From JACKII01 sp963807085 (lineage in GTDB: Bacteria > Pseudomonadota > Alphaproteobacteria > Bin95): a stretch of 64,000 bases of DNA. The stretch is from contig CAWEBB010000016.1 in assembly GCA_963807085.1 (NCBI GenBank), positions 1 to 64,000 on the forward strand, in the 5' to 3' direction. How positions within the stretch are numbered: position 1 is the first letter of the stretch; every line of letters begins with the position of its first letter. Both the position numbers and the translations under genes were made by a program. This document shows positions 1 through 8,979 of the stretch, in pieces. Under the pieces are notes generated by a model. That model searched no databases. It saw only the letters and a program-made list of their open reading frames with translations, and was not told where the DNA came from.

Positions 1-1207
1 CCCTTTCGTTCCGGCGCTGCGAGATGTTGATGTTTCGGATGGCGGCGCGGGTGATGGCTTCCTGGTGCATGCAGAGCTCTGAGCAATTCTGATCGACGTA
101 GGCAGCGGCTCGAGACGGTTGGATGCACCGCGGACAGGCGACGGCGATCTCGCATTCCGGGGTGTGGCGCCGTGATCTGGTACTCTCAGACGCGCTGCTC
201 GACGAAGTCGCGGGCGGTTGCTGGCGCGAGGCGGGCTCCGAGGCCGAGCAGGGTATCGAACGCCACGGCTGTGTGGCGGCGACGGTTCCACCTGAAGACG
301 AACTCGTCGAGGTAACGCCTGAAGTGCTGGCGACGGAGGCCATGGTAGGTCCCGAGCGCCCATCTCTTGAGGTTTGAAAAGACGCGATGGGTCCAGCGCA
401 GGATGATGTGGGCGGCCATCTTGCCGACGACTTTCGGCTCGTGCACATGGTCGGGCAGGCCATTGTAGCCGGACCATCCGTCCGTGACGACGCGGGCACC
501 GGCGGCGGCGGCCGCGACGACGAAGGGCTTGAGCGTGGCGCCGGAGAAGTCGGCGATCGGCGCGAGACGAATGCGGCGCGGCTTGCCTTCGGGCGAGAGC
601 TCCACCGCGCCGGCAACGAGCATCTTGCCCTGCGAGCTGCGGCCTTGACCGCCAGCGGGCGGGTCGTCCTTATGGCGCAAGGCGATCTCGGTCTCGTCAA
701 CTTCGACGACGTCCTCGAGAAGGCTTCGCTCGGGATCGACCATGGCGCGGCGGAGCTTCGTCAGGAGCAGCCAGGCGCTCTTGTAGCTGCCCAGGCCCAG
801 TTGGGCCTGCAGTTGCAGGGCGGAGATCCCGTTGGAGTGGCTGGTTACGATATGGATCGCCGTGAACCAGGTCTTCAGCGGCAGATGGCTGCCGTGCATG
901 ACCGTGCCTGCGGTCACGGACGTCTGCCGCCGGCAGGCCGCGCACTCCCAGGTGAACGCCTTGGTCTTCAGCAGCCATCCCTTCGTGACGCCACAGCCCG
1001 GGCAGACAAAGCCCTCCGGCCACCGGCGACGCGCCAGATAGTCGGCGCAGGCCGCATTATCCGGAAATCGCGCCTCGAACTGGGCGCGGGAGAGCGGGCG
1101 GTCATGTTTCCAGCGGCTCGGCATGCGAGAACATTAAGCGAACGCACCTCGCGACGCAAGCGCAGATCACCACATTTTGTGCCGCCGGAGCCAACGGGAG
1201 AAGCCTC
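1..1207 (-). mobile_element. IS1595-family insertion sequence, copy 1 (left end cut by window edge)
   Basis: This copy ends at 1196-1207 with GGGAGAAGCCTC, the inverse of the left terminal repeat seen in copy 2. The window starts about nine bases inside the left end, so the full element would be about 1216 bp. Apart from one base (A at 75 against G at the matching place in copy 2) I saw no difference from copy 2, which points to a very recent duplication. Both copies lie in the same orientation, 163 bp apart. Confidence 0.9.
186..1124 (-). CDS. IS1595-family (ISXO2-like) transposase, copy 1
   Basis: The 312-residue protein begins with a zinc ribbon (CPGC near residue 41 and CAAC near residue 61) that binds the element ends, followed by an ISXO2-like DDE nuclease domain with VDETEIA as the first acidic block, VVTDGWSGY as the second, and a C-terminal Asn/Glu region around RRYLDEFVFRWNRR. 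This architecture and length are usual for the IS1595 family. It is identical to the protein at 1565-2503. The gene fills most of its element and is the only gene in it. It appears intact, so the element could be active. Confidence 0.93.
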   Translation of the reverse strand: MPSRWKHDRPLSRAQFEARFPDNAACADYLARRRWPEGFVCPGCGVTKGWLLKTKAFTWECAACRRQTSVTAGTVMHGSHLPLKTWFTAIHIVTSHSNGISALQLQAQLGLGSYKSAWLLLTKLRRAMVDPERSLLEDVVEVDETEIALRHKDDPPAGGQGRSSQGKMLVAGAVELSPEGKPRRIRLAPIADFSGATLKPFVVAAAAAGARVVTDGWSGYNGLPDHVHEPKVVGKMAAHIILRWTHRVFSNLKRWALGTYHGLRRQHFRRYLDEFVFRWNRRRHTAVAFDTLLGLGARLAPATARDFVEQRV

Positions 1208-1276
1208 TTCTCTATAATATCATTGGTCAATATTTATTGCATCCAAACTGGTATTTTGGAAGAGGATATTTCGGGA

Positions 1277-1370
1277 ATGAACAAAATTTTGATTTTAGAA
1301 TATGTCAATATCCATGTTTTTCTACTGTGTATTCTTGCATATTTTTTCTTCCTAATCGGTTTGAATTTTG
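1277..1370 (+). pseudogene. Small transmembrane ORF interrupted by IS1595
   Basis: In the AT-rich DNA between the two IS copies an ATG preceded by a purine-rich GGAAGAGGA reads a very hydrophobic peptide (MNKILILEYVNIHVFLLCIL and on). If the second IS and one copy of its target repeat are removed in silico, the frame closes after 32 codons with a TGA at the former junction, four bases before the ATG of the potassium channel at 2604. So the original locus may have been a 32-residue single-pass membrane peptide followed at once by the channel. No family is recognised, and such AT-rich hydrophobic ORFs can arise by chance. Confidence 0.35.
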
Positions 1371-2586
1371 GAGGCTTCTCCCTTTCGTTCCGGCGCTGCG
1401 AGATGTTGATGTTTCGGATGGCGGCGCGGGTGATGGCTTCCTGGTGCATGCAGGGCTCTGAGCAATTCTGATCGACGTAGGCAGCGGCTCGAGACGGTTG
1501 GATGCACCGCGGACAGGCGACGGCGATCTCGCATTCCGGGGTGTGGCGCCGTGATCTGGTACTCTCAGACGCGCTGCTCGACGAAGTCGCGGGCGGTTGC
1601 TGGCGCGAGGCGGGCTCCGAGGCCGAGCAGGGTATCGAACGCCACGGCTGTGTGGCGGCGACGGTTCCACCTGAAGACGAACTCGTCGAGGTAACGCCTG
1701 AAGTGCTGGCGACGGAGGCCATGGTAGGTCCCGAGCGCCCATCTCTTGAGGTTTGAAAAGACGCGATGGGTCCAGCGCAGGATGATGTGGGCGGCCATCT
1801 TGCCGACGACTTTCGGCTCGTGCACATGGTCGGGCAGGCCATTGTAGCCGGACCATCCGTCCGTGACGACGCGGGCACCGGCGGCGGCGGCCGCGACGAC
1901 GAAGGGCTTGAGCGTGGCGCCGGAGAAGTCGGCGATCGGCGCGAGACGAATGCGGCGCGGCTTGCCTTCGGGCGAGAGCTCCACCGCGCCGGCAACGAGC
2001 ATCTTGCCCTGCGAGCTGCGGCCTTGACCGCCAGCGGGCGGGTCGTCCTTATGGCGCAAGGCGATCTCGGTCTCGTCAACTTCGACGACGTCCTCGAGAA
2101 GGCTTCGCTCGGGATCGACCATGGCGCGGCGGAGCTTCGTCAGGAGCAGCCAGGCGCTCTTGTAGCTGCCCAGGCCCAGTTGGGCCTGCAGTTGCAGGGC
2201 GGAGATCCCGTTGGAGTGGCTGGTTACGATATGGATCGCCGTGAACCAGGTCTTCAGCGGCAGATGGCTGCCGTGCATGACCGTGCCTGCGGTCACGGAC
2301 GTCTGCCGCCGGCAGGCCGCGCACTCCCAGGTGAACGCCTTGGTCTTCAGCAGCCATCCCTTCGTGACGCCACAGCCCGGGCAGACAAAGCCCTCCGGCC
2401 ACCGGCGACGCGCCAGATAGTCGGCGCAGGCCGCATTATCCGGAAATCGCGCCTCGAACTGGGCGCGGGAGAGCGGGCGGTCATGTTTCCAGCGGCTCGG
2501 CATGCGAGAACATTAAGCGAACGCACCTCGCGACGCAAGCGCAGATCACCACATTTTGTGCCGCCGGAGCCAACGGGAGAAGCCTC
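1371..2586 (-). mobile_element. IS1595-family insertion sequence, copy 2, complete
   Basis: The 1216-bp element has perfect 12-bp terminal inverted repeats, GAGGCTTCTCCC at 1371-1382 and its inverse at 2575-2586. The flanks are GAATTTTG (1363-1370) and TAATTTTG (2587-2594). That is seven of eight bases of the 8-bp target duplication typical of IS1595. It sits inside AT-rich DNA very unlike the rest of the window, between a hydrophobic mini-ORF and a potassium channel gene. Confidence 0.95.
1565..2503 (-). CDS. IS1595-family (ISXO2-like) transposase, copy 2
   Basis: This 312-residue transposase is the same protein as that at 186-1124: an N-terminal CPGC/CAAC zinc ribbon followed by an ISXO2-type DDE domain (VDETEIA, VVTDGWSGY). 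It catalyses cut-and-paste or copy movement of its own element, acting on the 12-bp ends. The start is the first ATG of the frame, just inside the right terminal repeat. It is intact and has the normal length for the family. Confidence 0.93.
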   Translation of the reverse strand: MPSRWKHDRPLSRAQFEARFPDNAACADYLARRRWPEGFVCPGCGVTKGWLLKTKAFTWECAACRRQTSVTAGTVMHGSHLPLKTWFTAIHIVTSHSNGISALQLQAQLGLGSYKSAWLLLTKLRRAMVDPERSLLEDVVEVDETEIALRHKDDPPAGGQGRSSQGKMLVAGAVELSPEGKPRRIRLAPIADFSGATLKPFVVAAAAAGARVVTDGWSGYNGLPDHVHEPKVVGKMAAHIILRWTHRVFSNLKRWALGTYHGLRRQHFRRYLDEFVFRWNRRRHTAVAFDTLLGLGARLAPATARDFVEQRV

Positions 2587-2603
2587 TAATTTTGTTTGAC
2601 ATA

Positions 2604-2930
2604 ATGGCAAAGAACAAATTTTCGCAAGAAGTTCAGAAATTAATGGTCATATCCACTCTGCTTATGATTCCGCTAATTATTATAATTTTTGCAGTTTTTT
2701 ACCAAACTGCAACTCCCAATTTCGCTAGCAGTAAAGAAGAGTATTTGTATTTTTCCATAGTTACATTCACTACACTTGGATATGGCGACATAACGCCATC
2801 TGGAGAATTCAAGATTTATGCCGCTATTGAGGCTGGAATCGGCTTTTTCTTTGTACCAATGCTGATTGGGCAATTAATCACTATAGCATCGGAACCGGGA
2901 TTTATTGTAAAAAAGCCTACTTCAAGTTAA
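2604..2930 (+). CDS. Two-TM potassium channel (Ion_trans_2 type)
   Basis: The 108-residue protein has a first transmembrane helix (residues about 13-33), a pore loop with the potassium selectivity filter TTLGYGD near residues 56-62, and a second helix (about 70-92). This is the minimal KcsA-like layout, with no cytoplasmic regulatory domain. The filter makes potassium-selective permeation across the inner membrane very likely. The ATG at 2604 is the first plausible start after the IS end. The gene is strikingly AT-rich compared with its GC-rich surroundings and lies directly beside IS1595 copy 2, so it was probably acquired by transfer. The IS insertion has separated it from its original upstream DNA, so expression is uncertain. 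Confidence 0.8.
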   Translation: MAKNKFSQEVQKLMVISTLLMIPLIIIIFAVFYQTATPNFASSKEEYLYFSIVTFTTLGYGDITPSGEFKIYAAIEAGIGFFFVPMLIGQLITIASEPGFIVKKPTSS

Positions 2931-2957
2931 TAACTTGGTCTGCGATATGCTGCTTCC

Positions 2958-4125
2958 TCAATAGCTTTTCGGCAGGCCCAGCACCCGTTCCGCGATATAG
3001 CAGAGAGCGAGGTGCGGGGTGATCGGGGCGAGGCGGTGGATGATGCATTCGCGGAAGTAGCGCTCCACGTGGTATTCCTTCGCGTAGCCCATGCCGCCGT
3101 GAGTCGTCACCGCAGTGGTGCAGGCCTTGAACGCGGCCTCTCCCGCCAGGTATTTGGCCGCGTTCGCCATCGCGCCCGCGTCCTCGCCCCGGTCGTAGAG
3201 CTGGGCCGCACGGAACGCCATCAGGTTCGCCGCTTCCAGTTCCGCCCAGTTTTGCGCCAGCGGGTGCTGGATACCCTGGTTCATGCCGATCGGCCGGCCG
3301 AACACCACCCGCTCGCGAGCATAGTCGCTGGCCTTCTGCAAGGCGACGCGGCCCAAACCCACCAGCCCGGCCGCGATCAAAATCCGCTCCGGATTGATGC
3401 CGTGCAGCAGGTAGCGAAAGCCCTTGCCTTCCTCGCCGATCCGGTCTTCCACGGGGATTTCCAGGCCGTCGATGAACACCTGGTTCGAAGTCTACCGCCA
3501 CCCGCCCCATCTTCGGAATGCGTCGGATCTCGCACTTCGAGCGGTCCAGGTCCGTATAGAACAGGGTCAGTCCGTCCAGGGGCCGCTCGGTCTCGCCCAG
3601 ATCCTTGGTGCGCGCGATCAGCAGGATCTTGTCCGCCACCTGCGCCGTCGTCGTCCAGGTCTTCTGGCCGTGCACCACATAGCGGTCGCCGTGGCGCACC
3701 GCCTTGGTGCGCAGGCGCGTGGTGTCCAGCCCCGTATTCGGCTCGGTCACGCCGAAACAGGCGCGGCGCTCGCGGCGGATGATCGGCGGCAGCATGCGCG
3801 CCTTCTGCTCCTCCGTGCCATAGCGCACCACCGGATTGAGCCCGAAAATCCCCAGCGAGACTGACGATACGCCGCCATTGCCCGCGCCCGAGCGGCTTAT
3901 TTCCTGCATCAGGATGGCGGCTTCGGTGATGCCAAGGCCGCTGCCGCCATATTCCTCGGGCATGGCGATGCCCATGAAGCCGGCGTCGGCGATGGCCTGG
4001 CAGAAGTCTTCCGGGAATTGTTCGTCGTTATCCCGGGCGAGCCAGTATTCGTCGCCGTATTGCGCGCAGAGCCGCGCGACCGCATCGCGGATCTGGATTT
4101 GCTCAGGCGTGAAATCGACGCTCAT
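2958..4125 (-). CDS. Acyl-CoA dehydrogenase (one frameshift)
   Basis: The product would be an FAD-dependent acyl-CoA dehydrogenase of about 388 residues, oxidising an acyl-CoA to the 2-enoyl-CoA. Visible are the N-terminal helical domain (DAGFMGIAMPEEYGGSGLG), the beta domain (CFGVTEPNTGLDTTRL, WTTTAQVADKILLIART) and the C-terminal helical domain (QHPLAQNWAEL, THGGMGYAKEYHVERYFRE). A single extra base near 3489 shifts the frame: removing it restores VDSNQVFIDGLEIP across the break. The start overlaps the stop of the phytanoyl-CoA dioxygenase gene by ATGA, so the two are translationally coupled. Substrate is not predictable; branched or short-chain acyl-CoAs are plausible. The break looks like a sequencing error rather than decay. 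Confidence 0.88.
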
Positions 4126-4964
4126 GAGCGCTTGTGCCCGGCTCTTTCCGCGCCCGCATAGAGCACGCCCTCGCGGATGGCCATGTCGCGGGCGACGGAT
4201 TCGAAGTCAAACTCCGCCAGACGCTCGACGGGCGGCGGCACGATGGTAAAGTGGCCGTACCGATCCTCGCCGGCGATCAGTTGCACCCGGGTCTCCGGTC
4301 CCGACTTGGCCTGCATGGTGGGCGCGATATAGCGGATGGCGGCGCCGATGCGGCGGTCGCCCGTGCGGTTCGGGCCGCTCGCATGGAACAGGTGGCCGTG
4401 ATGCACGCTCGCCTGGCCGGGGCGCAGCACCACATCGACGGCCTCGCTTTCGTCAACATCCACCGCCAATTCCTGGCCACGGGTCAGCAGATTGTCGGCG
4501 GCAAAGGTATCGGCGTGGGGCACGATGTCGATCTTGTGGCTGGCGGGCACAAAGCGCATGCAGCCGCTTTCGCGCGTGGCGGGCGAGAGCGCGACCCACA
4601 GCGTGACCTCGTCCGGCTTGTCCAGGCCCCAATAGGTCAAGTCCTGGTGCCAACTGACATAGCTGGTCGTGTTCGCTTCCTTGATGAAATGACCGGAGCC
4701 CCACAGCAACACGTCCGGCCCCAACACCGCCTGGGCCGCAGCGACCATCTTCGGGTGCCGCACCAGTGCCGCGTAGCCGGGCAGCAGCGCCGCCGGAAAG
4801 CCCCGCACCATGGCGAGTTTCTTTGGGTCGGCGGCGTATTCCGCCTCTGCCGCTTCCAGATCGGCGCGCAGGGTGCGGGCCTCCTCCTCCGTCAGAACGT
4901 CGACGGGAAAGACAAAGCCGTCACGCTGATACTGCGCGGCAATGGAGGAGGTAGGGTGGTTCAT
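4122..4964 (-). CDS. Phytanoyl-CoA dioxygenase (PhyH) family protein
   Basis: This is a 280-residue Fe(II)/2-oxoglutarate oxygenase of the PhyH family. The facial triad is visible as HQD in SYVSWHQDLTYWGL and a distal His in HHGHLFHASGPNRTGDRR, where the Arg should bind 2-oxoglutarate. I chose the ATG at 4964 because AAAGGA lies nine bases before it; the frame is open further upstream. The gene ends by overlapping the acyl-CoA dehydrogenase start (ATGA), and the carboxyltransferase gene lies about 57 bases upstream on the same strand, so the three probably form one operon for a branched or hydroxylated acyl substrate. Members of this family also act on halogenated or free small molecules, so the substrate is open. 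Confidence 0.88.
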   Translation of the reverse strand: MNHPTSSIAAQYQRDGFVFPVDVLTEEEARTLRADLEAAEAEYAADPKKLAMVRGFPAALLPGYAALVRHPKMVAAAQAVLGPDVLLWGSGHFIKEANTTSYVSWHQDLTYWGLDKPDEVTLWVALSPATRESGCMRFVPASHKIDIVPHADTFAADNLLTRGQELAVDVDESEAVDVVLRPGQASVHHGHLFHASGPNRTGDRRIGAAIRYIAPTMQAKSGPETRVQLIAGEDRYGHFTIVPPPVERLAEFDFESVARDMAIREGVLYAGAERAGHKRS

Positions 4965-5021
4965 GGCTGGCATTCCTTTTGCATCGCCGCCGAGCCTAGC
5001 GTCCACCCGGTGAGCCAGCAA

Positions 5022-6605
5022 CTAAATCGGCGAGACGGAGCGGCGCTTCGGCGGCCCGGCGAACGGCCGACGCGCCGGCAGGCCCGCCAGCGCCCGGATG
5101 AGCACGGCGCGCGTCTCGGCCGGATCGATCACGTTGTCGATGCCGAACCCTTCCGCGGCCTGGGCGGAGCCGATGCGGCCGCGGGTTTCGTCAATCAATT
5201 CCTGCCGCCGGGCAGCGGGATCGTCCGCGCGCTCATAGTCCCGGCGGAAGGCGACGTCGATCGCGCCCTCTACCGACATGGCGCAGATTTCCGCCGTCGG
5301 CCAGGCGAAGGCAAAATCCGCATCGAAGCTGCGGCCGCCGCCCATGGCGATATAGCCCGCGCCATAGCCCTTGCGCAGGGTCAGAGAGATGCGCGGCACG
5401 GTCGCGTGCGCCATCTCGAACAAGAGCCGGCCGCTGCGCCGGGCCAGTCCACTCGCTTCCGCCGCCGAGCCGATGGCAAAGCCCGGCACGTCAATCAGGG
5501 TCAAGAGCGGCAGGCCATAGGCATCAGCCAGCGCCACCAGCCGCGCGCCCTTCTCGCAGGCCCTGGCGTCCAGCATGCCGCCCAGATGGCGCGGATTGTT
5601 CGCCAGGACGGCGACCGGCCGCCCTTCCAGCCGCGCGAAACAGGCGACGATGTTGCGGGCGTAGGTGGGTTTGAACTCGAACCGGCTGCCCTCGTCGGCG
5701 ATCACGTCGATCACCTGGCGCACGTCGTAGGTCTGGCGCTGGTCGGCGGGCACCAGGTCGTAAAGCGAGGCGGGGTCGGCCTCGGGCGCGACCGCCCCAG
5801 CGAGCGGCGGCGGCTCGTTGGAGTTGGACGGCAGGTAGGAGAGAAAGCGGCGGATGGCGTCCATCGCCTCGGCTTCGGTCTCGACCGCCAAATCGGCGAT
5901 GCCGTAGCGGTCGGCTTGCAATTTCGCGCCGCCGAGCGCTTCCTTGTCGATCTCTTCGCCGACGCCGGCCTTGACCAGAGCCGGGCCGGCCATTCCCATC
6001 TGCGCCCCGCCGCGCAGCATCACCACGAAATCCGCCAGGCTGGCATAGTTCGAGGGCCCGGCGAAGCCCGCGCCCAGCACCGCCACCACCATCGGCGTCC
6101 AGCCGGAATTCATCCCCAGCAGGTGAAAGACGCGGGAGCCGGCGGCGAAGTGGCGGGAATTCTGGCCGTCCTGAATGCGATGGCCGCCGCCTTCCACCAG
6201 CATCACCAGCGGCATGCCGCTCTCGGTCGCCCGCTGGATCGTGCGGTTGTTCTTGGCGCTGCCCGCCGCCCCGACCGAGCCGCCATGCACGGTGAAGTCG
6301 TGCGCCACCACGGCGACCGGCCGCCCGTCGACCATGCCGCCGCCGGTGACGACTCCGTCGGCGGGTGCTTCCAGGTTGGCGTTCCAGGGATTGTCCCGGT
6401 GCGGTCCGGCGAGCCCGCCGCTCTCCAAAAAGCTGCCGTCATCCAGTAGCGCGGCGACGCGGGCGCGGGCGGAGAGCTTGCCGTCGCGCTGCCGCTTCGC
6501 CATGGCATCCGGCCGGGCTGCGTCGAGCGTGGCGGCTTGTGCGGCGGCGATTGCAGCGGCCAGTTTGCGCACGTCGTTCGGGGCGTCGTCGGAAGTATCG
6601 GTCAT
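5022..6605 (-). CDS. Acyl-CoA carboxylase, carboxyltransferase (beta) subunit
   Basis: The 527-residue protein has the two crotonase-like halves of biotin-dependent carboxyltransferases: an N-terminal half (LARARVAALLDDGSF-type start, VVAHDFTVHGGSVGAAGSAK, VEGGGHRIQDGQ) and a C-terminal half (VAVLANNPRHLGGMLDARAC, DVPGFAIGSAAE, GYGAGYIAMGGG). It moves carboxylate from carboxybiotin to an acyl-CoA such as propionyl- or methylcrotonyl-CoA. No biotin carboxylase partner lies next to it. The fused carboxylase at 26027 has its own transferase. I start it at the ATG at 6605, preceded by a GGAA; an upstream in-frame ATG at 6653 is possible. It heads the likely operon with the PhyH and acyl-CoA dehydrogenase genes. 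Confidence 0.88.
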   Translation of the reverse strand: MTDTSDDAPNDVRKLAAAIAAAQAATLDAARPDAMAKRQRDGKLSARARVAALLDDGSFLESGGLAGPHRDNPWNANLEAPADGVVTGGGMVDGRPVAVVAHDFTVHGGSVGAAGSAKNNRTIQRATESGMPLVMLVEGGGHRIQDGQNSRHFAAGSRVFHLLGMNSGWTPMVVAVLGAGFAGPSNYASLADFVVMLRGGAQMGMAGPALVKAGVGEEIDKEALGGAKLQADRYGIADLAVETEAEAMDAIRRFLSYLPSNSNEPPPLAGAVAPEADPASLYDLVPADQRQTYDVRQVIDVIADEGSRFEFKPTYARNIVACFARLEGRPVAVLANNPRHLGGMLDARACEKGARLVALADAYGLPLLTLIDVPGFAIGSAAEASGLARRSGRLLFEMAHATVPRISLTLRKGYGAGYIAMGGGRSFDADFAFAWPTAEICAMSVEGAIDVAFRRDYERADDPAARRQELIDETRGRIGSAQAAEGFGIDNVIDPAETRAVLIRALAGLPARRPFAGPPKRRSVSPI

Positions 6606-6923
6606 CGCGGGCGGTTCCGTTGCATGGGAGCCGCCATGTTCCCCTGATAGCATGTCGACAGCAAGCGCTCCGCCGACTTCCCTGTGCCGTCATTGCGAGT
6701 CCGGTGTCTGCCGGACGAAGCACTCCGTCGGCCTCGCCCTGTCCGCAGACGCCTGAATTGCTTGTCTGAACCTCTCCTCAGCCTTTCCTGGTAGCCTGAA
6801 CGGATACGCTGAATGGATACAGGGGCGCAACGGCCCGCTGACCAAGCAAAGGACCCGGATATCTCTCGCCGAACTTCATACAAAACAGAACAAGTGGGTT
6901 GATGACGGCAACGACAGGGGCTT
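6606..6923. other. Intergenic region, no gene seen
   Basis: Between the carboxyltransferase start and the otnC stop I see no convincing gene, RNA or strong hairpin. The upstream control region of the carboxyltransferase operon must lie in its left part, but no clear promoter boxes could be picked out. Confidence 0.4.
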
Positions 6924-7566
6924 TCAGGCGGGAAAGTGGGCGCGCAGGTCGTCGATCTGTTCCGGCGTCAACGGCCGCGTGCGGTGGTTCTGCAACAGCA
7001 GGAACAGCTTGGCCGTTTCCTCCAACTCTTCCGTCGCGTACATCGCATCGTCCAGCGACTTGCCCGCCACCACCGGCCCGTGATTGGCCAGCAGCACGGC
7101 GGGCGTCTTGGCGATATGGTCGCGGATGGCGTCGCCCAGTGCCGGGTCGCCCGGCCGATAATAGGGGATCAGGGGCAGCGTGCCGATCTTCATGACGTAA
7201 TAGGCCGTGAGCGGCGGCAGCACATTCGCCGGATCGATGCCGGCGAGGCAGGATACCGCGACCGAATGCGTCGAGTGCAGATGCACCACCGCCTCTGCAC
7301 CCGCCCCGCTCCTCATAGACAGCGCGGTGCAGGAAGGCCTCTTTCGAAGGCGGATCGCCGGAGATCAGCTTGCCCTGATCGTCCAGCTTGGCAATGCGGC
7401 GCGGGTCTAGCCGCCCAAGGCAGGAATTGGTCGGCGTCAGCAGCCAGCCATCGTCCAGCCGCACGCTAATATTGCCGGCGCTGCCGAAGGTCAGGCCCCG
7501 GTCGAATAGCGCCTTGCCGTGGGCCGCCATGGCATCGCGCAGTTTCGTCTCGCTCGTGCCGTTCAT
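6924..7566 (-). CDS. otnC: 3-oxo-tetronate 4-phosphate decarboxylase, class II aldolase family (one frameshift)
   Basis: The protein of about 213 residues is a class II aldolase/adducin family member. The N-terminal part shows GLTFGSAGNISVRLDDG and the metal-binding His pair is in VVHLHSTHS, with LANHGPVVAGKSLDDA further on. Paired with otnK, it should decarboxylate 3-oxo-tetronate 4-phosphate to dihydroxyacetone phosphate. One extra base near 7309 shifts the frame between YEE and GAGAEAVVHLH. Both sides are otherwise intact, so a sequencing error is likely. The ATG at 7566 lies four bases after the otnK stop, and the two genes are clearly one operon. A fuculose-phosphate aldolase-like role is the main alternative. 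Confidence 0.82.
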
Positions 7567-7570
7567 GCGC

Positions 7571-8848
7571 TCAATCCAGCATCTCAAACGCCTTTGTGAA
7601 AAAATTCTCGGCGCCGAAATTGCCGGATTTGAGCGCCAGGCACAGCCCTTCCGCCTCGCCCTGCACCGCCTGAGTCCAGGGTACGCCAGGGTCGATCTCC
7701 GGCCCGATGGCCAGCGCATTGACGCCGAGGCCGCCGACGACCGCTCCCGCGGTCTCGCCGCCGGCCACCACCAGCCGAGACAAGCCTTTCGGCACCAGCG
7801 CGGGCGCCAGGCGGGCGAAGGCGTTTTCGATCACATGGCCCGCCTTCTCTGCCCCCAGCACGGCCTGCGCTTCCTTCACCTTCTCCGGCGTGTCGGAGGC
7901 GATAATGGCGATGGGACGGCGCCCCAGACTGGCGGCGGCCCAGGCTTCCGCTTCGTGCAGCGCCGCATCGCTTTTCGCCAGGGCCAACGGATCGAGACGG
8001 AGGCTCAGGCCGCCCGCCGCCTCAAACGCGGCAATCTGGCCGAGGGTCGCGTTCGAGCAGGAGCCGGCGAAAATCGCGCCATAGCCGTCGCGCGGGTCGA
8101 GCGCCGCCGGGTCGTCATGGTCCTCCACCCGGCGCTCCTTTACCCAGGCCCGGCCGAGCCCGACCGCAAGACCGCTGCCGCCTGTCACCAGGATCAGATC
8201 CTTGAAGGCCTCGCCCAGCACGTCCAGATCGGCGTCGTCCACGCAATCGACGATGGCGAAATGGGTGTCGGTGCGCCGGTGTTCGACGATGACCCGGCGC
8301 ACGGCTTCCACGCCGGCGCGCGCCGCCCTTGCGGGGATCAGTCCTACCTTGGCCGCGCTCTGCGCCGCCAGCACCCGCCGCAAATCAGGATCGGTCATGG
8401 GGTTGAGCGGATGGTTCTGCATGCCGCTTTCGTTCAGCAGTTTGTCGCCGACGAACAGGTGGCCGTTGAAGACCGTGCGCCCGTTCACTGGCAGCGCCGG
8501 GCAAAACGGCACCCAGTCCGCGCGCAACTCCTGCTCCAGGGCGTCGGCCACCGGCCCGATATTGCCGACCGGTGTGGAGTCGAAGGTAGAGCAATACTTG
8601 AAATAATAGCGCCGCGCGGTTGTCTTGCGCAGTTCCGCCAGCACCTCCAGCGACTGCGCCACCGCCTCATCAGCCGGGATCGAGCGGGATTTCAGCGCCA
8701 CGACGACCGCGTCTGCGGCCAGGTTTTCGAACCCCTCCGGCGGAATGCCGATGGTCTGCACGGTACGCAGGCCGCCCTTGACCAGCATGGATGCCATATC
8801 GGTGGCGCCGGTGAAGTCGTCGGCGATGCAGCCAAGCCAGAGTGTCAT
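7571..8848 (-). CDS. otnK: 3-oxo-tetronate kinase (four-carbon acid sugar kinase, DUF1537)
   Basis: The 425-residue protein matches the four-carbon acid sugar kinase family. The N-terminal domain begins LGCIADDFTGATDMA, includes KYCSTFDSTPVGNIGPV, and the C-terminal nucleotide-binding domain has FAGSCSNATLGQI and VVAGGETAGAVV. It phosphorylates 3-oxo-tetronate (from threonate or erythronate) at O4. The start is the ATG at 8848, where similarity begins. Downstream, four bases away, lies otnC, the usual partner. No obvious LtnD-type dehydrogenase is adjacent; the isocitrate-type dehydrogenase at 10369 is the only nearby candidate for the oxidation step, which is speculative. Confidence 0.88.
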   Translation of the reverse strand: MTLWLGCIADDFTGATDMASMLVKGGLRTVQTIGIPPEGFENLAADAVVVALKSRSIPADEAVAQSLEVLAELRKTTARRYYFKYCSTFDSTPVGNIGPVADALEQELRADWVPFCPALPVNGRTVFNGHLFVGDKLLNESGMQNHPLNPMTDPDLRRVLAAQSAAKVGLIPARAARAGVEAVRRVIVEHRRTDTHFAIVDCVDDADLDVLGEAFKDLILVTGGSGLAVGLGRAWVKERRVEDHDDPAALDPRDGYGAIFAGSCSNATLGQIAAFEAAGGLSLRLDPLALAKSDAALHEAEAWAAASLGRRPIAIIASDTPEKVKEAQAVLGAEKAGHVIENAFARLAPALVPKGLSRLVVAGGETAGAVVGGLGVNALAIGPEIDPGVPWTQAVQGEAEGLCLALKSGNFGAENFFTKAFEMLD

Positions 8849-8941
8849 TGCAAGCGGGTTCCAAAGAGCAAGGGGAAGCTGGTCTCCCAGCTTCCCCCAA
8901 GCATGACGATTATGCCAGCGGCGATTCCGCCAACGGGTGTC

Positions 8942-8979
8942 AGGCCAGGCTAGATTAGGCCAGGCTAGATCAGGCCAGC
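8942..8979. repeat. 15-bp direct tandem repeat at the metY 3' end
   Basis: The unit AGGCCAGGCTAGATT is present twice in a row (8942-8956 and 8957-8971, last base C) plus a partial third copy reaching into the last codons of metY. It looks like duplication of the metY stop region by slippage. Confidence 0.6.

Noticed and set aside
387..1217. Long forward-strand ORF (276 codons) opposite the IS1595 transposase
   Set aside because: It is an antisense shadow of a GC-rich gene. The reverse frame has all transposase motifs, and the same shadow occurs in copy 2.
4134..6449. Forward ORF of 771 codons
   Set aside because: It runs antisense through the PhyH and carboxyltransferase genes, is rich in His, Arg and Gly without domains, and is explained by GC-rich codon use.
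8942..8979. Tandem repeat considered as a CRISPR-like array or terminator
   Set aside because: There are only two and a half contiguous units with no spacers, and no hairpin with a T run.
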